Shown here one piece after another: positions 5,749 through 8,409 of a stretch of 8,409 nt of DNA. Under the pieces are notes generated by a model. That model ran no database searches. It was not told where the DNA came from and saw nothing but the letters and a program-made list of their open reading frames with translations. Positions within the stretch are counted from its first letter, which is position 1, and each line of letters opens with the position of its first letter. The stretch is from Helicobacteraceae bacterium. GTDB taxonomy: Bacteria > Campylobacterota > Campylobacteria > Campylobacterales > Sulfurimonadaceae. The DNA is taken from contig JALWNV010000284.1 in assembly GCA_027083665.1 (NCBI GenBank), positions 1 to 8,409 of the forward strand, given 5' to 3'. Position numbers and translations under genes: made by a program.

Positions 5749-6714
5749 CTAATACTTCAGACCGACCTTTTTTAGCGCCGCATTGATATGGCGCACCTGC
5801 GTGTTCCGGTCGCGGCACCACTGCGGCGCCAGAAGGGAATCGTCGTCGATTCCCGCGGTGATCCGCTGCACCGAAACCGATTCGGGCTTCATCGTGATCG
5901 CCTCGACCAGCGTATCGATATAGGCTTCCTCCGTGATCGGCGTAAATTCGCCGCGCGCGTACTCGTTGGCCAGCGCCGTGCGTTTGACGACATAAAGCGG
6001 ATGGTACTTGACCGAATCGATCCCCCACTCATACGCTTTTTTCGCCGTTTCGAGCATCATGTCCCGCGTTTCGCCCGGAAGGCCGAAGATCAGGTGGCCG
6101 CAGACTTTCAGACCCGCCTGCTTGCTTTTTTTGATCCAATGCTCGACATTGGCGCTGTCATGACCGCGGTTGATACGCTCGAGGGTTTCGTCGTAGACCG
6201 ACTGGATACCGTACTCCACCCAGATCTCTTTCGTTTTCGACAACTCCGCCAGATACTCCAGCGTCTCGTCGGTGATGCTGTCCGAGCGCGTCCCGATACT
6301 CAGGCCCACCACGTCTTCAAACGACAACGCCTTATCGTAAAGGGCCTTGAGCGTTTCAAAAGGCGCGTAAGTATTGGTAAAAGACTGGAAATAGACGATA
6401 AATTTTGTCGCACCGTATTCACGCCGGAATTTCGAAACCAGTACCTCGAACTGTTTTTCGAGCTGTTCAAGCTGCTTTTCGAGAAACGGATTCTCCGTAC
6501 TTTCGAGGTTAAGATGAAATCCCTTGAGCGGCTGTGTCGTTCCCAGACTGGGACTGAATGAATCGTTCTCGCAGAATGTGCATCCGCCGCGCGCGACGGT
6601 GCCGTCGATATTGGGGCAGGTAAACCCCGATACGGAGACCGGTACTTTGAAAACCTTCTCCCGGAACCGCTCATGCAGATAGGTCCCGAACGTATAGATC
6701 TGTTTTGGCTGCAA
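5749..6714 (-). CDS. Radical SAM protein of the YhcC/YtqA (TIGR01212) family
   Basis: The 321-residue product has the [4Fe-4S] cluster motif as Cys33-X11-Cys45-X2-Cys48 (FTCPNIDG...RGGCTFCEN), the wide spacing typical of this family. Further conserved blocks are YFQSFTNTYAP, VGLSIGTRSD, EIWVEYGIQS, RINRGHD, GLKVCGHLIFGLPGE and VKYHPLYVVK. It should cleave S-adenosylmethionine to start radical chemistry. The Bacillus relative YtqA (MnmL) has been linked, to my knowledge, to wobble-uridine modification of tRNA; the same role here is inference. No ATG or GTG fits; TTG at 6714 gives MQPKQIYTFG, matching the family's usual N-terminus, with AGGG seven bases upstream. A longer frame back to 6912 is only shadow sequence over purF. 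It starts 8 bp after the purF stop, so it is the third gene of the dapB-purF unit. Confidence 0.9.
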   Translation of the reverse strand: MQPKQIYTFGTYLHERFREKVFKVPVSVSGFTCPNIDGTVARGGCTFCENDSFSPSLGTTQPLKGFHLNLESTENPFLEKQLEQLEKQFEVLVSKFRREYGATKFIVYFQSFTNTYAPFETLKALYDKALSFEDVVGLSIGTRSDSITDETLEYLAELSKTKEIWVEYGIQSVYDETLERINRGHDSANVEHWIKKSKQAGLKVCGHLIFGLPGETRDMMLETAKKAYEWGIDSVKYHPLYVVKRTALANEYARGEFTPITEEAYIDTLVEAITMKPESVSVQRITAGIDDDSLLAPQWCRDRNTQVRHINAALKKVGLKY

Positions 6715-6722
6715 TCGGGACC

Positions 6723-8075
6723 CTATACGATGTATTCGCCCGTGAAACAGGCGGTACAGTATTCGTCGCCTTCCGCTTTCACGCTGCGCATCAGGGCTTC
6801 GTTGCTCAAGAACGCCAGCGAATCCGCTTCGATATAGCGGCAGATCTCGTCGACGGACATATTGGCCGCGATCAGCTTCTCCTTGTTCGGCGTATCCACC
6901 CCGTAAAAACACGGATCGGTCGTCGGCGGGCTGGAAATACGCATATGCACTTCGGCCGCCCCGGCTTCCTTGAGCATCCGGATGATACGCCGGCTGGTCG
7001 TCCCGCGGACGATGGAATCGTCGATCACGATAATACGTTTGCCCTCGATCAGCTCCCGGATCGGAGAAAGTTTCATCTTCACCTTGAGGTCGCGCATCTG
7101 CTGCGTCGGCTCGATAAAGGTACGACCGATATAGTGGTTGCGCATGATCCCCATTTCATACGGAATCCCGCTTTGCTGCGAATAGCCGATCGCAGCGGGT
7201 ACCCCGCCGTCGGGAACCGGCACCACCATATCCGCCTCCACCGGCTGCTCTTTCGCCAGTTCGACTCCCATGTTTTTGCGTTTTTGATAGACATTTTTTC
7301 CGAAAACTTCGGAATCCGGACGCGCGAAGTAGACATATTCGAAAATGCAGTGCTTCGGCGTCGCATCGAACACCTTGACCGACTGCGGCGCCTTTCCTTT
7401 TTCGAAAATCAGCATTTCCCCCGGTTCAATGTCCCGGATATATGTCGCACCGATCAGGTCGAACGCACAGGTCTCCGACGCGACGACATACCCTTCGCCG
7501 ACCCGGCCGAGACAAAGCGGGCGAAATCCGAAGCGGTCGCGGACGGCGAACATTTTGCTGCGGCTGAGAAAGATCAGCGAATAAGCGCCTTCGATCCGTT
7601 TCACGGCATCGACAATCCGGTCTTTGAGCTTGCGCTGTTCACTTTTGGCAATGAGATGGATCAAGTTTTCCGTATCCATCGAACTTTGAAAGATCGCCCC
7701 CTCCTCGATAAGCTGGGAACGGACCTCCTGCGCGTTGGTCAGGTTGCCGTTATGGACGATGGAAAGCTGTCCGAGATCGTAGCGGGCATGTACCGGCTGC
7801 GCATCGAGGATGGAGTCGTCTCCGGCCGTCGAGTAGCGGGTGTGTCCGATCGCCATATGGCCTTTGAGCGTTTCGAGTTTCCGCTCGTCGAATACCTGCG
7901 TCACCAGTCCGCGGTCTTTGATGGTATGCAGCCGCTCTCCGTCGCCGGAGCTGATTCCGGCGGCCTCCTGACCTCTGTGCTGCAGTGCATGGAGCGAAAA
8001 GTAGGCGAGCTTCGAAGCTTCTTCATGATTGAAAATACCGACAACGGCACATTTTTCATTGAGTGCGTTTTTCAT
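6723..8075 (-). CDS. purF: Amidophosphoribosyltransferase (glutamine PRPP amidotransferase)
   Basis: This 450-residue enzyme commits PRPP to purine synthesis by replacing its pyrophosphate with ammonia from glutamine. The start at ATG 8075 leaves an 8-residue propeptide (MKNALNEK) before the catalytic Cys9 of the N-terminal nucleophile glutaminase domain; LQHRGQEAAGI (31-41), GHTRYST (77-83) and HNGNL (108-112) are its other signature blocks. The phosphoribosyltransferase domain has the PRPP loop VIDDSIVRGTTSRR (350-363). Cysteines 243, 389, 440 and 443 (CIFEYVYF, PCFYGVDT, YCTACFTGEY) match the four ligands of the structural Fe-S cluster of the Bacillus-type enzyme, so this is the propeptide-bearing, oxygen-sensitive form. 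A longer frame back to 8144 overlaps dapB and lacks an SD. It lies between dapB and the radical SAM gene in one operon. Confidence 0.96.
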   Translation of the reverse strand: MKNALNEKCAVVGIFNHEEASKLAYFSLHALQHRGQEAAGISSGDGERLHTIKDRGLVTQVFDERKLETLKGHMAIGHTRYSTAGDDSILDAQPVHARYDLGQLSIVHNGNLTNAQEVRSQLIEEGAIFQSSMDTENLIHLIAKSEQRKLKDRIVDAVKRIEGAYSLIFLSRSKMFAVRDRFGFRPLCLGRVGEGYVVASETCAFDLIGATYIRDIEPGEMLIFEKGKAPQSVKVFDATPKHCIFEYVYFARPDSEVFGKNVYQKRKNMGVELAKEQPVEADMVVPVPDGGVPAAIGYSQQSGIPYEMGIMRNHYIGRTFIEPTQQMRDLKVKMKLSPIRELIEGKRIIVIDDSIVRGTTSRRIIRMLKEAGAAEVHMRISSPPTTDPCFYGVDTPNKEKLIAANMSVDEICRYIEADSLAFLSNEALMRSVKAEGDEYCTACFTGEYIV

Positions 8076-8080
8076 ACTGT

Positions 8081-8085
8081 TCCTT
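8081..8085 (-). promoter_or_regulatory. purF ribosome binding site overlapping the dapB stop
   Basis: On the minus strand AAGGA lies five bases before the purF ATG and shares bases with the TAA stop of dapB (8086-8084). This overlap supports translational coupling of the two genes and fixes the purF start at 8075 rather than at the upstream in-frame codon. Confidence 0.75.
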
Positions 8086-8409
8086 ATGAAAGTTCCAGGC
8101 AGTCCGCGATGCCGTAAAGACCGCGTTCTTGCGTATGAAGCCATTTCGCCGCTCGGATCGCTCCCTTGGAGAAAGTATTTCGGCTCGTCGCGGTATGGTT
8201 GAGCTCGACGAATTCGCCGTCGTTGTAAAAACCGACCGTATGGCGCCCCACGATATCGCCGCCGCGCAGTGCCATCACGGCGATCTCGTCGTCTGTGCGT
8301 TCACCGATATTGCCGTTACGGCCGCTGACACGGACCTGATCCAGATCGAGCCCGCGGGCGGATGCCGCCGATTCGGCCAGCGTCAATGCCGTACCGCTCG
8401 GCGCATCCT
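8084..8409 (-). CDS. dapB: 4-hydroxy-tetrahydrodipicolinate reductase, C-terminal part (5' end beyond window)
   Basis: The last 107 residues of DapB are present; roughly 150 N-terminal residues with the NAD(P)H-binding fold lie beyond the window end. The enzyme reduces hydroxy-tetrahydrodipicolinate with NAD(P)H in lysine and diaminopimelate synthesis. The window edge begins inside the substrate-binding loop DAPSGTAL, the family hallmark. It is followed by [41 protein letters not shown] (with the conserved SR) and the usual ending [19 protein letters not shown]. There is no true start in the window: the internal TTG at 8386 is a leucine of the DAPSGTAL motif. The stop TAA is 8 bp before purF, and I recall the same dapB-purF order in Campylobacter jejuni. 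Confidence 0.95.
   Translation of the reverse strand, partial: DAPSGTALTLAESAASARGLDLDQVRVSGRNGNIGERTDDEIAVMALRGGDIVGRHTVGFYNDGEFVELNHTATSRNTFSKGAIRAAKWLHTQERGLYGIADCLELS

Noticed and set aside
5749..6912. Longer form of the radical SAM protein starting at 6912
   Set aside because: The extra 66 residues overlap the purF coding sequence out of frame, have no family similarity, and a TTG with an SD exists at 6714 at the expected N-terminus.
6705..8117. 470-residue plus-strand open frame opposite purF
   Set aside because: Antisense shadow of a gene with all catalytic and Fe-S residues intact; the product matches no family I recognise and is Arg/Asp/Phe/His-rich.
8076..8144. 23-residue N-terminal extension of PurF
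   Set aside because: It overlaps dapB, and the shorter start has an SD at 8085-8081 and gives the short propeptide before Cys9 expected of the family.

Overview
The window reads as a stretch of chromosome from a free-living member of the Campylobacterota (Epsilonproteobacteria; the Sulfurimonas, Sulfurovum or Hydrogenimonas type). That placement is inference. It rests on the pairs dapB-purF and ilvE-SPFH protein, which I recall as adjacent in Campylobacter jejuni, and on the overall protein flavour; G+C in the genes is higher than in Campylobacter. The content is mostly core metabolism, with one striking intergenic repeat array. I saw no phage, transposase, CRISPR, rRNA or tRNA gene.

Layout. 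Positions 1-184 are AT-richer, with at most the tail of an unidentified rightward gene. On the minus strand, an aldehyde dehydrogenase (2063-648) is followed 10 bp later by a DUF523 protein with a GTG start (637-185). A 133-bp divergent promoter region separates these from a rightward truncated haemoglobin (2197-2640). After a spacer with a perfect 20-bp palindrome come ilvE (2804-3721), an SPFH/prohibitin-type membrane protein (3731-4801) and, past a repeat array, hisIE (5020-5700). All three are rightward and could form one transcript. Converging on them from the right is a compact minus-strand cluster: dapB (cut by the window end), purF (8075-6723) and a YhcC/YtqA-type radical SAM protein with a TTG start (6714-5749), with gaps of only 8 bp.

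Function. The plus-strand set covers branched-chain amino-acid transamination, membrane organisation and two steps of histidine synthesis. The minus-strand set covers lysine/diaminopimelate synthesis, the committing step of purine synthesis and a probable tRNA-modification enzyme. The aldehyde dehydrogenase and globin may serve aldehyde detoxification and O2/NO handling; their relationship is not shown by the sequence.

The feature most worth a second look lies at 4794-5009. Two 84-bp identical units (96-bp period), each able to form three hairpins, sit between the SPFH gene and hisIE. They are bounded by a 26-bp direct repeat that contains the SPFH stop codon at one end and the start of the hisIE ribosome binding site at the other. 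Removing the 190-bp period would leave an ordinary 28-bp operon junction, so the array looks like an insertion or expansion inside an operon.
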